Source: Bacteroidales bacterium (GTDB taxonomy: Bacteria; Bacteroidota; Bacteroidia; Bacteroidales; UBA932). Taken from it: DNA of 50,758 nt. The stretch is taken from contig JAQUYF010000007.1 of NCBI GenBank assembly GCA_028691975.1, forward strand, positions 1,720-52,477, given 5' to 3'. Positions 8,229-17,569 of this stretch are shown one piece after another. The position numbers and the translations under genes were made by a program. Under the pieces are notes generated by a model. It ran no database searches and was not told where the DNA came from. It saw only the letters and a program-made list of their open reading frames with translations. Each line of letters opens with the position of its first letter. The stretch's first letter is position 1.

Positions 8229-8924
8229 ATGTGGAAGTTTATTAAGAAGTGGGTTTTGAGGCTGGTGATCTTTTTCTTCGCCTCTACTGTTCTCGCCACT
8301 GTCTGCTATAAATTTCTTCCCGTTTACGTAACCCCCCTGATGTTGATCCGCTGCGTGGGGCAGCTCTCTGACGGAGAGAAGATGGTTCTGCATCATGACT
8401 GGGTGAAGATAGATAATATTGCGCCCGATCTGGTGCAGGCAGTTGTAGCATCTGAAGACAATCGCTTTATGGAGCATAAAGGCTTTGATTATGAGGAGAT
8501 TAGAAAAGCGGTTAAAGAAAATCAGAAGCGTCGGCGTCCGCGTGGAGCAAGCACTATTTCACAGCAGACGGCAAAAAATGTCTTTTTGTGGCCGAAATCG
8601 TCTTTTGTCCGGAAGGGATTTGAAGTCTATTTCACTTTTTTGATTGAGACTTTTTGGAGCAAAAAGCGGATTATGGAGGTTTATCTCAATTCTATTGAGA
8701 TGGGTAAGGGGATATATGGGGCTGAGGCGGTTGCAAGGTATCATTTCAGTACTACCGCCAAAAATCTTTCCAGATCGCAATGCGCTCTGATTGCTGCGAC
8801 CCTGCCCAATCCGGTCAGATTTAATTCTGCCGCTCCTTCGAAATATATTTTAGGCCGACAGGCCAAAATACTGACTGTTATGGGTCAGATCGGTCCTGTC
8901 ATATTTGAAAAAGAGAAGAAATAA
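8229..8924 (+). CDS. mtgA: monofunctional peptidoglycan glycosyltransferase
   Basis: A 231-residue GT51 enzyme with an N-terminal membrane anchor (about residues 8-28) and a periplasmic catalytic domain. Seen motifs are [12 protein letters not shown] (75-86) with catalytic Glu76, [13 protein letters not shown] (105-117) and [10 protein letters not shown] (145-154). It polymerises lipid II into glycan strands. There is no transpeptidase domain, so it is the monofunctional form. It is sandwiched between glmM (3 bases) and the NamZ-like gene (1 base), so the three are almost certainly co-transcribed. Confidence 0.95.
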   Translation: MWKFIKKWVLRLVIFFFASTVLATVCYKFLPVYVTPLMLIRCVGQLSDGEKMVLHHDWVKIDNIAPDLVQAVVASEDNRFMEHKGFDYEEIRKAVKENQKRRRPRGASTISQQTAKNVFLWPKSSFVRKGFEVYFTFLIETFWSKKRIMEVYLNSIEMGKGIYGAEAVARYHFSTTAKNLSRSQCALIAATLPNPVRFNSAAPSKYILGRQAKILTVMGQIGPVIFEKEKK

Positions 8925-8925
8925 T

Positions 8926-10026
8926 ATGTTTTCATTCAGAACCACACCACTCCTTGAGCAGCCGGATATCATCCTGAAAAATGGATCTCTGGCTCTATTG
9001 TGCAACCAGTCAGCGTGGCGTCCGGAAGATGGGGAATACCTGTTCGAAACCATTGCAAAGCGGGGCAATCTTAAACGTGTCTTTATGCCGGAGCACTCCT
9101 TATTCGGCAAGATATTGCCAAATATCGAAGTAGAAGAGATTACGACTTCAATTCCGGCTGAAAGCCTGAAAGATATAGATGCTCTGATTATTGAGTTGCA
9201 GGATGTGGGCGGCAGGTACGGCAACTTTACTGCGACTCTCTACAACCTGTTTAATACGATTTGTCTCGGCGATATGCAGATATCAGTCTATTTGGTGGAC
9301 AGACCTAATCCATCCGGAAGACAGGTAGAGGGGACAATGGGCTCAAACGGCTTGCCGCACCGACACGGTCTTACTTTCGGAGAGATCGCCAACCTCTTTT
9401 ACAGCGATATGAATGCTCGGTTTCCGCTGCATATCATCTCCGCCAATGCCGAGCAGGTCAATAAGGAGCTTATGCCTTGGACAATACCTCCGTTCACCGA
9501 CTTTGCCGGGCTTTTTACCTCTAATTTTTATACGGGTCAATGCCTGTGGATGGGTACAAATGTAAGCTACGGACACGGGACTACGCGCCCTTTTGAAAGA
9601 TTCGGCGCTCCTTATATGGAGTCACTTTTCGACTACAACTCTACTCATGGCTACGACAATTGGAATGACCCCGACAATCCTCTCTATAGTGAGAGCCTGT
9701 ATGTACGCTGGGACAGATTTGTGCCTGCCTACGGGATCTATAAAGACGAGGTATGCTTCGGTTTTCAGCTTATGTTTATACCTGGAGTGGCTTATCACTC
9801 ACTCAATCATGCCTTGAAGCTGATACGCTTCGTAAAAGACAACTGTTCGGAGTTCAGATTCAATGGTATTGAAAAGATGCTGGATGACAATATGCTGTTA
9901 AGCTATCTCAACGGAGACGTGGAGTGGGATATTACAAAGGATTATATCAAGACTGAGGAACAAAAATGGATTCGTAAAGCAAAGAAATATCTGCTGTACG
10001 ATGAAGCTCTTTGGCGTGTCAAGTAA
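8926..10026 (+). CDS. NamZ/DUF1343 family protein
   Basis: A 366-residue DUF1343 (COG3876) protein. Family signatures are LLCNQSAW, FMPEHSLFG, ELQDVGGRYGNF, VDRPNPSGRQVEGT and NVSYGHGTTRPFERFGAPY. Characterised members (NamZ) are exo-beta-N-acetylmuramidases that release MurNAc from peptidoglycan fragments. Neighbouring glmM and mtgA support a cell-wall role. Unlike secreted homologs it has no signal peptide and is at the short end of the family, so it may act in cytoplasmic recycling. I chose the ATG at 8926, one base after the mtgA stop, rather than an in-frame TTG at 8905 inside mtgA. Confidence 0.85.
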   Translation: MFSFRTTPLLEQPDIILKNGSLALLCNQSAWRPEDGEYLFETIAKRGNLKRVFMPEHSLFGKILPNIEVEEITTSIPAESLKDIDALIIELQDVGGRYGNFTATLYNLFNTICLGDMQISVYLVDRPNPSGRQVEGTMGSNGLPHRHGLTFGEIANLFYSDMNARFPLHIISANAEQVNKELMPWTIPPFTDFAGLFTSNFYTGQCLWMGTNVSYGHGTTRPFERFGAPYMESLFDYNSTHGYDNWNDPDNPLYSESLYVRWDRFVPAYGIYKDEVCFGFQLMFIPGVAYHSLNHALKLIRFVKDNCSEFRFNGIEKMLDDNMLLSYLNGDVEWDITKDYIKTEEQKWIRKAKKYLLYDEALWRVK

Positions 10027-10029
10027 ACA

Positions 10030-10938
10030 CTATTCCTTGACAATAGTGATATGAGGATAAGGGAAGTTGAGTCCGTGCTTTGGCAATTCCTTGTAAAACA
10101 TTTCATTGTAATAATAAAACACGTTCCAGTAATCATTTACGTCAACCCATACTCTCACAAATACATTGATGGAACTCTCAGCAAGTTCTCCCAATAGTAC
10201 TGCCGGTGCATCCGGGCTGTTGAGTACACGTGCGTCTTTGGAGAGCATACTGATAATCACCTCTTTGGCTTTGTCAAAGTCATCTCCGTAAGAGATGGAG
10301 ACTGTCCAGTCAACTCTTCTCAGTCCTGTTGAAGAGTAATTCTTCAAACTGCCGTTTGCAAGGCCTCCGTTTGGGATTATAACCAGTTTATTATCGACTG
10401 TCGTGAGTTTGGTGGATGTGATGGAAATACTGTCAACTGTACCTGTATAGCCCTGAGCTTCAATGTAATCGCCTACTTTGAATGGCTTTGAAGCCAAAAT
10501 CATCACACCTCCTGCCAAATTCTGTAATGTACCGCTGAGAGCCATACCTATAGCCAAACCTCCGGATGCTAAAATTGCGGCAAGTGAAGTCGTGCTTATG
10601 CCCAGTGTGCCGACAACAATTACCACCAGGGTAACTATAAGTATGATATTGACGAGACTGGTTAAAAAGCCGGAAAGAGAAGCCTCAGTGCCTTTTTTAT
10701 CGAAGATACGCTTCATCCGTCTCTTGATGCGCTTGATAATCCAAGCACCGATAAGGTAGATGAGAATGGCGGCGAGAAATTTCAGTCCGAATTTGATAAA
10801 ATCTTCTACTAATGTGGACAGTATCTCAGGACCTGTCATATTTTGAAATGAACTGAGCTTGCCGCTTATATTTTCGACTGAGAGGGTAGTGGTGTCGCGA
10901 AGGAGTGAGTCAATAGGAATTTGCAGAAATCTAATCAT
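10030..10938 (-). CDS. mscS: MscS-family mechanosensitive channel
   Basis: A 302-residue small-conductance mechanosensitive channel. It has an N-terminal region and several membrane helices up to about residue 150, the TM3 glycine/alanine-rich segment with ASGGLAIGMALSG, and the cytoplasmic beta domain with PFKVGDYIEAQGYTG and IPNGGLANGSLKNYS. It opens on membrane tension to release solutes. The ATG at 10938 (MIRFLQIP) is preferred; the longer GTG start at 10986 would read through the ATPase terminator and over the TATCTTTG promoter box. It converges with the NamZ-like gene, 3 bases apart. Confidence 0.9.
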   Translation of the reverse strand: MIRFLQIPIDSLLRDTTTLSVENISGKLSSFQNMTGPEILSTLVEDFIKFGLKFLAAILIYLIGAWIIKRIKRRMKRIFDKKGTEASLSGFLTSLVNIILIVTLVVIVVGTLGISTTSLAAILASGGLAIGMALSGTLQNLAGGVMILASKPFKVGDYIEAQGYTGTVDSISITSTKLTTVDNKLVIIPNGGLANGSLKNYSSTGLRRVDWTVSISYGDDFDKAKEVIISMLSKDARVLNSPDAPAVLLGELAESSINVFVRVWVDVNDYWNVFYYYNEMFYKELPKHGLNFPYPHITIVKE

Positions 10939-10956
10939 GGTGCTTCTTTGTTTCCG

Positions 10957-10964
10957 CAAAGATA
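10957..10964 (-). promoter_or_regulatory. mscS -7 promoter box
   Basis: Leftward sequence TATCTTTG fits TAnnTTTG and lies 18 bases before the mscS ATG at 10938, implying a very short leader. It sits just after the U-tract of the ATPase terminator. Confidence 0.55.
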
Positions 10965-11001
10965 TAAAAAAAAGACGTTGCACCACTGTTGGGCAACGTC
11001 T
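10965..11001 (-). terminator. terminator of the V-ATPase operon
   Basis: A perfect 9-bp stem AGACGTTGC (10973-10981) with GCAACGTCT (10993-11001), with further CCA/TGG pairing inside the loop, followed leftward by eight or more U. A strong intrinsic terminator after the K-subunit gene. Confidence 0.88.
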
Positions 11002-11026
11002 CTTTTGTTTGTGTTAATTTGTCGAT

Positions 11027-11485
11027 TTACGGAAGAGCCAAGAACACAGCAGCAAATGTCAAAATTGCATAAAGCTCAGGGAATACTGCCAAAATCATAG
11101 TTTTTGAGAATACATCTTGACCGTTAGCCATTTCTGAAATACCGTTTGCGCAAACATTGGCCTGTCTTAAAGCTGAGAAATAACCCGTAACACCGAGTGC
11201 GATGGCAGCAGCTGCCATTGCAAGACTCTGACCAAGTGTGATCTCAAAGTTTAAACCTTTGATGGCGTTAAGCATAAAGAAGAATCCGGCAAAACCGTAA
11301 AGACCTTGAGTTGAAGGCAAAGCGCAAAGAATCATTGATTTGCCGTACATATCAGGATTTTTCTTCAAACCACCGATAGTAGTATTACCGGCGATTGTTA
11401 CTCCGATTGCACTACCTACGCAGGCTCCGGCCAGCATGATGGCCATAGCACAATAGGCAATAATTAAAGGTAAAGTAAATGTCAT
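11027..11485 (-). CDS. ntpK: V-type ATPase subunit K (membrane ring)
   Basis: A 152-residue proteolipid made of two fused two-helix hairpins. The first half carries LPSTQGLYG and the second FPELYAI with the ion-binding Glu137. Lined up with Enterococcus hirae NtpK, the Na+ ligands Leu61, Thr64, Gln65, Gln110 and Glu139 correspond to Leu56, Thr59, Gln60, Gln108 and Glu137, and Tyr68 to Tyr63. The ring is therefore probably Na+-selective. It is the last gene of the operon, followed by the terminator at 10965-11001. Only the second hairpin has the carboxylate, as in NtpK. Confidence 0.95.
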   Translation of the reverse strand: MTFTLPLIIAYCAMAIMLAGACVGSAIGVTIAGNTTIGGLKKNPDMYGKSMILCALPSTQGLYGFAGFFFMLNAIKGLNFEITLGQSLAMAAAAIALGVTGYFSALRQANVCANGISEMANGQDVFSKTMILAVFPELYAILTFAAVFLALP

Positions 11486-11509
11486 AATTATTAAATTTTA
11501 AATGTTTAT

Positions 11510-13306
11510 TTATTTCTTAATTTTTTTGAGTGGTTTGTATTCTTTGCCGCCACCAACAAATCCGGCATTTTTATAAAATTCTACAAATGTCAAACGCATC
11601 GGGTGAACAAAAGCTCCCAACGCTGACAAAAGCATCACAAACAAGTGTCCGATAATCAACAGACAGATGCAGAGTACCCAGCCTACACCCGGAATGCCTC
11701 TCATGCTCATTGACATGGAGTTGATAACCATACCGAGGCAGCCTCCTGCTGCTCCAAGTCCGAATAGACGGATGTAAGAGAGCACATCTCCAAATAGGCC
11801 TGTAATGTCGTACAGAGAGGTTATCCCGCCGAATATACGTTTGAATATATTGCCTTTCGTCTTGGAAAATCCAATGATGCAGAGCAGTCCTGCACCTGCC
11901 ATTACATAGCCTACCATTGAAGGAATATACTCTTTACCTGTTTGTGACCCGGCATAAACTGCTGAAATCCAGACAAGTATCAAACACCATCCTATGTCGG
12001 CCAAGCCGTAGATCAGACCTTGACGTTTTATCTTGAAGAAAGCAGTAATCAGCCTTGCTACAATGATTTGGAAGACTCCGAACAGGATGGCGAACCAGAA
12101 CATCTTTATATCAGAGAAGAAGAGGTTTACGATATTGTCCGGCATTGGAATGATATTGTAAATCTTCGCTCCGAAGAAAGTTCCGCTTAGAAGCGGCATA
12201 ATCACAGTACCGATGCCGAGGAATACGACAAGTTTACCTATGTCTTTCATCTTAGGCATCTTCCACATTACGGCGAGACCTGCAATTATCAGTATCAGAC
12301 CGTAGCCCATATCTCCGAGACAGAGTCCGAAGAAGAGCATATAGAACGGTGCGAAGTATGGTGTCAGGTCAAGCTCGTTGTAGGTCGGCAGTACGTACAA
12401 ATTGCCGATAGGCTCAAACAGTCTCGCATACCAATTGTTCTTCAACTTGATAGGAGGGTTGTCTTCTACCTTGGCTGCAGCCGTCAGATAGACAACGTCG
12501 CTCCGGTCCAGGAAATCCTGAACTTCTTTATCCTGATCGGTAGGAGCAAATCCTTCAAGGAGGGACAAAGTATCTTCCGCTTCGGATGTAGAACTCTTCA
12601 GTGCAAAGTACTTGTCCAAATCTTCGGAATAAGTATTTGCAAGAGACTCCATGTCAGGGATATACTCTTTCATGCCAATTATCTGTGCGGTAATTGAGTC
12701 GATCTCTCCGCTCGTGATCTCGATTGTCTTGAGGATCTCGGTAGCGGGCTGCTCCGGAAAGACGGTTTCATTTACAGGAAATGAATACGGCTCATCAGCA
12801 GGGGATACTATTACGAAGTAGAGGTGATCATTAGCGGCACTTAGCTGTTGAATGGGATATTGATCTTCCCACTCGGCTTTGTATCTCTTTTCCGATACCT
12901 TGTAGAAGTGCGTAGCAAATCCCATATTATGGAGACGATCTACATCTTCAGGTTTAAATTCTCCCCATGGAACAGCATCCTGGTGCTCTTTTTTTAGAGT
13001 GGCCAACTTGGCTTTCGCATTTTCGAGATCGTTGAAAAGATTGTTGGTGACGTCACGCTTTTGTTCATCTCCCACAACATTCATATTGACTCCTTCGATC
13101 TCAGGATTGGCCTCTATAAAATTTTTGAGCTTTTTAACTGTATCTTTAGCCTCTTTGACTTCATAGAGTGACAGCTTGGATGTCTCGTCAAATGCTCTAT
13201 TTGAACGGGTAATATCCATAACTCCAAGCTCTTGCAGCTTTTCGAGGAAATCCATCAATTCAGGTTGAAAAGCGATGATGGAATATTTGGTCATTCTTTT
13301 AATCAT
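11510..13306 (-). CDS. ntpI: V-type ATPase subunit I (a-type stator)
   Basis: A 598-residue subunit I. The first half (about 1-310) is a soluble, helix-rich cytoplasmic arm; the second half has about 7-8 membrane helices, with the conserved LFFGLCLGDMGYGL near 328-341 and YIRLFGLGAAGGCLG near the pore. It forms the half-channels next to the K ring and the outer stalk anchor. It overlaps the D gene by 8 bases and precedes K by 24 bases. It is close in length to bacterial NtpI (about 650) with a somewhat shorter arm. Confidence 0.95.
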   Translation of the reverse strand: MIKRMTKYSIIAFQPELMDFLEKLQELGVMDITRSNRAFDETSKLSLYEVKEAKDTVKKLKNFIEANPEIEGVNMNVVGDEQKRDVTNNLFNDLENAKAKLATLKKEHQDAVPWGEFKPEDVDRLHNMGFATHFYKVSEKRYKAEWEDQYPIQQLSAANDHLYFVIVSPADEPYSFPVNETVFPEQPATEILKTIEITSGEIDSITAQIIGMKEYIPDMESLANTYSEDLDKYFALKSSTSEAEDTLSLLEGFAPTDQDKEVQDFLDRSDVVYLTAAAKVEDNPPIKLKNNWYARLFEPIGNLYVLPTYNELDLTPYFAPFYMLFFGLCLGDMGYGLILIIAGLAVMWKMPKMKDIGKLVVFLGIGTVIMPLLSGTFFGAKIYNIIPMPDNIVNLFFSDIKMFWFAILFGVFQIIVARLITAFFKIKRQGLIYGLADIGWCLILVWISAVYAGSQTGKEYIPSMVGYVMAGAGLLCIIGFSKTKGNIFKRIFGGITSLYDITGLFGDVLSYIRLFGLGAAGGCLGMVINSMSMSMRGIPGVGWVLCICLLIIGHLFVMLLSALGAFVHPMRLTFVEFYKNAGFVGGGKEYKPLKKIKK

Positions 13307-13913
13307 TTCGCATTTCCTCCTCTTCTTCTAATTGATGTCTTGTCTTGACGATCTTCTGTGAAGCTTTAGACAGATTTTCTTCATCTTCCATAAATCGTTT
13401 GATCTTTCGGATAGCTTCCTGGTAACCGGGGATTTGAACCTTCTCATACAAATTTACCTTTTGAGTGGTCTTTTTACGCTGAAAATCAAGTAGATGACTC
13501 TTTGCAGTATAGACCTCGGATTCAATCCCAAGTTGCGCAAGTTGCTTGAGTATTTTTACTCCGTCTGAGTACCAAAGAGGTTTTGAGTATTTGTCAAACG
13601 GCTTGACTTCATACAACACCTCTTTCAGTTCGGGAGTACGGACTCCGGCAACTTTCACGGTCTCAAGCTCTACGTCCTTGACGGAAATAAGACCCGGCTC
13701 AAATTCATTCCAAAGAGCCGCGAGATATGCATATTGCTTGAGAGTGCTATCCAATTGTTCCAAAAGCTCTTCCGAACGTTGCTTAGCCTTTTTTACCTCA
13801 AGACGCAGAGCGGACTCTTTGTTTTTGAGCGTAGGCAAAGCCCTTGTACGAATCTTAAGTTGCTTCCCAAGTTCGTTCAGAGAGGTTTTATTAAACTGGA
13901 ATTTAATTGCCAT
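13299..13913 (-). CDS. ntpD: V-type ATPase subunit D (central rotor)
   Basis: A 204-residue subunit D made mostly of long charged helices, as expected for the central shaft that turns inside the A3B3 head. The N-terminus FNKTSLNELGKQLKIRTRAL and the C-terminal coiled coil (about 160-204, ending in a run of Glu) fit the family. It begins 2 bases after subunit B and overlaps subunit I by 8 bases. No separate subunit F gene is present in the operon. Confidence 0.92.
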   Translation of the reverse strand: MAIKFQFNKTSLNELGKQLKIRTRALPTLKNKESALRLEVKKAKQRSEELLEQLDSTLKQYAYLAALWNEFEPGLISVKDVELETVKVAGVRTPELKEVLYEVKPFDKYSKPLWYSDGVKILKQLAQLGIESEVYTAKSHLLDFQRKKTTQKVNLYEKVQIPGYQEAIRKIKRFMEDEENLSKASQKIVKTRHQLEEEEEMRND

Positions 13914-13915
13914 AA

Positions 13916-15241
13916 TTATTTATTATCTTTCCAATATTTTTCAATAAGTGCTTCCTTAATACCTGTCTCCGGCTTCGTGAAATATTTGCCGAAAAGCTCC
14001 CAAGCCGTATCAAGCATCTCGTTGATGGAGATGTTGACATCGATTGCAAGCAATCTGGTAGAATATTCTTTAGCGTAGTCAAGGCATCTGAGGTCATAGT
14101 CGCTCAGGTCAAAGCCGTTTTCGAGTTTGGTCTTGGCATTTGACGCATCGGCGTAAAGACGGACTGCGGTATTCATAACCTGATTGTGGTCTTCGCGAGT
14201 TTGCTTGCCGATAACGAGTTGTTTCAGACGTGACAGTGAACGGAACGGGTCAATAATGACTTTGCCGGTATCTGTATCCTGACGCAGGAACAACTGACCT
14301 TCAGTGATATATCCCGTATTATCAGGGATTGCGTGTGTAATATCGCCTTCATTCAGCGTGGTGACGGCAATAATTGTGATAGATCCGCCGTCAGGAAGCT
14401 GTACTGCCTTTTCGTAAATCTTTGCAAGGTCTGAATAAAGTGAACCTGGCATAGAGTCCTTGGAAGGAATCTGGTCCATACGGTTTGATACGATCGACAA
14501 GGCATCCGCGTATAGAGTCATATCGGTCAGAAGTACAAGTACTTTCTCGTTTTTGTCAACTGCGAAATACTCTGCTGCGGTAAGAGCCATGTCAGGGATC
14601 AGCAGACGCTCTACAGGAGGCTGGTCGGTTGTGTTTACGAAGCTGATAATCTTGTTAAGAGCTCCGGCACTTTCGAAGGCCTGCTTGAAGTAGAGGTAGT
14701 CATCGTTTGAAAGACCCATACCACCGAGGATAATTTTATCTACATCGGCACGAAGGGCTACCTGTGCCATTACCTGATTGTAAGGTTGGTCAGGGTCTGC
14801 AAAGAACGGAATCTTCTGACCGGATACCAGTGTATTGTTCAGATCGATACCTGCAATACCCGTTGGAATCAACTGTGAAGGCTGCTTTCTTTTGTATGGG
14901 TTAACGGAAGGACCTCCGATGTATCTGCGCTCTCCTTCAATGGCGGGACCATTGTCGATAGGGTCTCCATAAGCGTTGAAAAAACGACCTGCAAGTTCGT
15001 CGCTGACATTCAATGCAGGAGGTTCACCGAAAAATTCAACTTCAGCATTGGTAGGGATACCTTCCGTGCCGGAAAATACCTGCAGTGTAACGGTGTCCCC
15101 CTTAATCTTTACAACCTGTGCGAGACGTCCTGCAACTGTAGCAAGCTCGTCATTGCTAACTCCTTGAGCTTTAAGCGAAGTAGTTGCTTTTGTAATAGCT
15201 TCAAGCTGAGTATATGTTCTTTGAAATGCTTTACTTGTCAT
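13916..15241 (-). CDS. ntpB: V-type ATPase subunit B (regulatory)
   Basis: A 441-residue non-catalytic head subunit. Seen are the N-terminal barrel, SGQKIPFFADPDQPYNQVMA at the site where the P-loop is degenerate, ERLLIPDMALTAAEYFAVD, and the DMTLYADALSIVSNRMDQIPSKDSMPG block. Lack of a true Walker A motif separates it from the A subunit. It overlaps the end of subunit A by 11 bases. With A it forms the hexameric head where ATP is used at the cytoplasmic side. Confidence 0.96.
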   Translation of the reverse strand: MTSKAFQRTYTQLEAITKATTSLKAQGVSNDELATVAGRLAQVVKIKGDTVTLQVFSGTEGIPTNAEVEFFGEPPALNVSDELAGRFFNAYGDPIDNGPAIEGERRYIGGPSVNPYKRKQPSQLIPTGIAGIDLNNTLVSGQKIPFFADPDQPYNQVMAQVALRADVDKIILGGMGLSNDDYLYFKQAFESAGALNKIISFVNTTDQPPVERLLIPDMALTAAEYFAVDKNEKVLVLLTDMTLYADALSIVSNRMDQIPSKDSMPGSLYSDLAKIYEKAVQLPDGGSITIIAVTTLNEGDITHAIPDNTGYITEGQLFLRQDTDTGKVIIDPFRSLSRLKQLVIGKQTREDHNQVMNTAVRLYADASNAKTKLENGFDLSDYDLRCLDYAKEYSTRLLAIDVNISINEMLDTAWELFGKYFTKPETGIKEALIEKYWKDNK

Positions 15242-16982
15242 TGCTTAAAATTTTATTTAGTTGCTCAAGGTATTTATTGAACTGTTCACTCTTAAACTCA
15301 GAGTAGTTCATCTGTTTCATGATATTAATCAGCTCTTTATACAATTTGTTGCAATCTTCAAAAGACTCAAATTGGAATTGTGCGTCGCAGACTCTCAATA
15401 CAAGAGTCAGCATATATTCCTGTCTGTCAATAGAAGTCAGAGAGTCTATCTTGTCGAAGGCATCCTGCTGGAGGATAATAAAGTCGATAAGTTCCGACTT
15501 CCAGAATTGCTCGTGATATGAAATAGGAACACCGTCATCACCAAGAATGTTGATCTGCTCGGAGACCTCTTTACCTTTGCGGACAATATTTTTTGCTCTG
15601 TTTACTTTTTCTACCCAGTCTTTATCCACACGCTCTCTCAAGTAATCGATAATCTCGTCATATTCAAGATATTTGGAGTATGAATCGATAGGGTCAACAG
15701 CAGGATATCTTTTCTTGTCGGCACGAATCTGTGCCAAGCCGTAGAAACAGCGTGCTGCTTTCTTTGTTGACTCTGTTACAGGCTCTTTCAAGTTACCGCC
15801 GGCAGGTGATACGGTACCGATTACGGTAACTGAACCGGTTTGGCCGTTTTTCAATTTAACGATGCCTGCTCTTGCATAGAAGTTGGAAATGATTGCAGAC
15901 AGGTCAACAGGGAAGGCATCTGCACCAGGCAACTCTTCCAAACGGTTAGACATCTCTCTAAGTGCCTGAGCCCATCTTGAAGTAGAGTCGGCAAGCAGTA
16001 GAGCTTTCAGACCCATGGCACGGTAATACTCGCAAATGGTCATTGCCGTGTAAACTGAAGCCTCTCGGGCTGCAACAGGCATGTTGGATGTATTACAGAT
16101 AATAGTGGTACGCTCCATCAACTTACGGCCCGTATGCGGGTCAACAAGCTCAGGAAATTCCGTAAATATCTCTACAACCTCATTTGCACGCTCTCCGCAG
16201 GCTGCCATTACAATTACTTCTGCATCGCCCTGCTTTGCAATGGCATGTTGAAGCACTGTCTTACCGCAACCGAACGGACCGGGAATAAAGCCTGTACCTC
16301 CTTCAGCGATAGGGTTGAATGTATCGATACAGCGAACGCCCGTTTCCATGATCTTGTAAGGTCGAGGCTTCTCGACAAAGCCACCGATAGCAACTTTTAC
16401 AGGCCATTTTTGAACCATAGTTACGATATGCTCTTCGCCGGCAGTATCGACGAGTACCGCCATGGTCTCATCAATTTTATATTCACCTTTGGCGGTGATT
16501 GATTTGACAGTATATTCTCCTTTAAATGAGAAAGGTACCATAATTTTGTGAGGAAGCCATCCCTCCTTGACTTCACCGAGCCATTCGGCAGCGGTGACTT
16601 TGTCTCCGACAGCTGCAACAGGAGTGAATTCCCATTTTTTGTCGTGATCAAGCGGAGAAGTGTATTCGCCTCGTTTTAGAAAGACGCCCTCCATGGTTTC
16701 AAGATTATTTTGAAGTCCGTCGTAACTGCTCGAAAGCAAACCCGGGCCCAACATAACTTCAAGCATATGTCCTTCAAACTCCACGGTATGCCCTTTTTTC
16801 AGACCACGTGTGCTTTCATATACTTGTACGAAGGCATTTTTGCCGGTAACCTTAATGACTTCCGCCATCAATTTAGTGCCGTCAAGGTCAATGTAGCATA
16901 TCTCATTTTGTGAAACATGACCTGTTACCTCGACAGTTACAAGGTTGGCAATAATACCTGTTACAACACCTGTACTTTTCAT
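15231..16982 (-). CDS. ntpA: V-type ATPase subunit A (catalytic)
   Basis: A 583-residue catalytic subunit with Walker A GPFGCGKT at residues 235-242, followed by ACGERANEV and LLADSTSRWAQALREMSNRLEELPG. The non-homologous insert (about 110-200) typical of V/A-type A subunits is present, separating it from F-type beta (about 460-480 aa). It hydrolyses ATP to drive the rotor, or makes ATP in reverse. The start is 29 bases after the DUF2764 gene. Confidence 0.97.
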   Translation of the reverse strand: MKSTGVVTGIIANLVTVEVTGHVSQNEICYIDLDGTKLMAEVIKVTGKNAFVQVYESTRGLKKGHTVEFEGHMLEVMLGPGLLSSSYDGLQNNLETMEGVFLKRGEYTSPLDHDKKWEFTPVAAVGDKVTAAEWLGEVKEGWLPHKIMVPFSFKGEYTVKSITAKGEYKIDETMAVLVDTAGEEHIVTMVQKWPVKVAIGGFVEKPRPYKIMETGVRCIDTFNPIAEGGTGFIPGPFGCGKTVLQHAIAKQGDAEVIVMAACGERANEVVEIFTEFPELVDPHTGRKLMERTTIICNTSNMPVAAREASVYTAMTICEYYRAMGLKALLLADSTSRWAQALREMSNRLEELPGADAFPVDLSAIISNFYARAGIVKLKNGQTGSVTVIGTVSPAGGNLKEPVTESTKKAARCFYGLAQIRADKKRYPAVDPIDSYSKYLEYDEIIDYLRERVDKDWVEKVNRAKNIVRKGKEVSEQINILGDDGVPISYHEQFWKSELIDFIILQQDAFDKIDSLTSIDRQEYMLTLVLRVCDAQFQFESFEDCNKLYKELINIMKQMNYSEFKSEQFNKYLEQLNKILSNDK

Positions 16983-17011
16983 ATATTGATAATAAATTAG
17001 ATTTCTTAATG

Positions 17012-17569
17012 CTATTTGTATTCGACTCCCTTAAAAGTCCCCTTAACCTCCTGTACGAGTCTGTTGAAAAGTTCTTTGCCTCTGTCTTGATCCAGGGCAT
17101 TCCACCTCTCTACAATGTGGGCTTTTGCAAGAAAAGCCAATATCACATTGATGTTAAACAACTCGTAGGTAACGATCTCATTAATCTTGTCCCAGGTCAC
17201 ATCGTCCAGCTTTTTCTCTCTTTCAAAAATGTTAGTCATAGTGAAAACAGACTTCAAACGGCTGTACTCTTCAAACTCTCCGCTGAACGGATGTTTGTCG
17301 ACGTAGGCAGCCTTAGCCGTTTTCAGATTTTTGTCATAAGCGAAATATGAACGGATAAACAGATTGCTGTGCTTGAGAGCTTCCCTGTAGAAATGAGGGG
17401 AGAGGCCTTCCTGTTGAAGTCCGAATTCAAACCAATCTATCAATCTGCGATCTTTAGCGGAGCATGATTCAACTATCTGTTGACGAATTTCCTTAAAATT
17501 ATAAGGGTGGGAATCGTGGTCAAGAAGTAAATCGGGTAGTCCGGCTATGATATAGGGATAGTTGTCCAT
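17012..17569 (-). CDS. DUF2764 protein of the V-ATPase operon
   Basis: A 185-residue soluble protein with the DUF2764 N-terminus YPYIIAGLPDLLL and a helix-rich body (FIRSYFAYDKNLKTAKAAYV near 94-113). Its ATG overlaps the E-subunit stop by one base (TAATG), so the two are translationally coupled. DUF2764 occupies this place in V-ATPase operons of Bacteroidota and some other bacteria where the subunit C gene would be expected. It may therefore be a reduced C-like subunit joining rotor shaft and ring. That role is inference from position; no fold was compared. Confidence 0.85.
   Translation of the reverse strand: MDNYPYIIAGLPDLLLDHDSHPYNFKEIRQQIVESCSAKDRRLIDWFEFGLQQEGLSPHFYREALKHSNLFIRSYFAYDKNLKTAKAAYVDKHPFSGEFEEYSRLKSVFTMTNIFEREKKLDDVTWDKINEIVTYELFNINVILAFLAKAHIVERWNALDQDRGKELFNRLVQEVKGTFKGVEYK

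Noticed and set aside
10939-10986. GTG start giving a 318-aa MscS protein
   Set aside because: The extra codons cover the ATPase terminator and the TATCTTTG promoter box.
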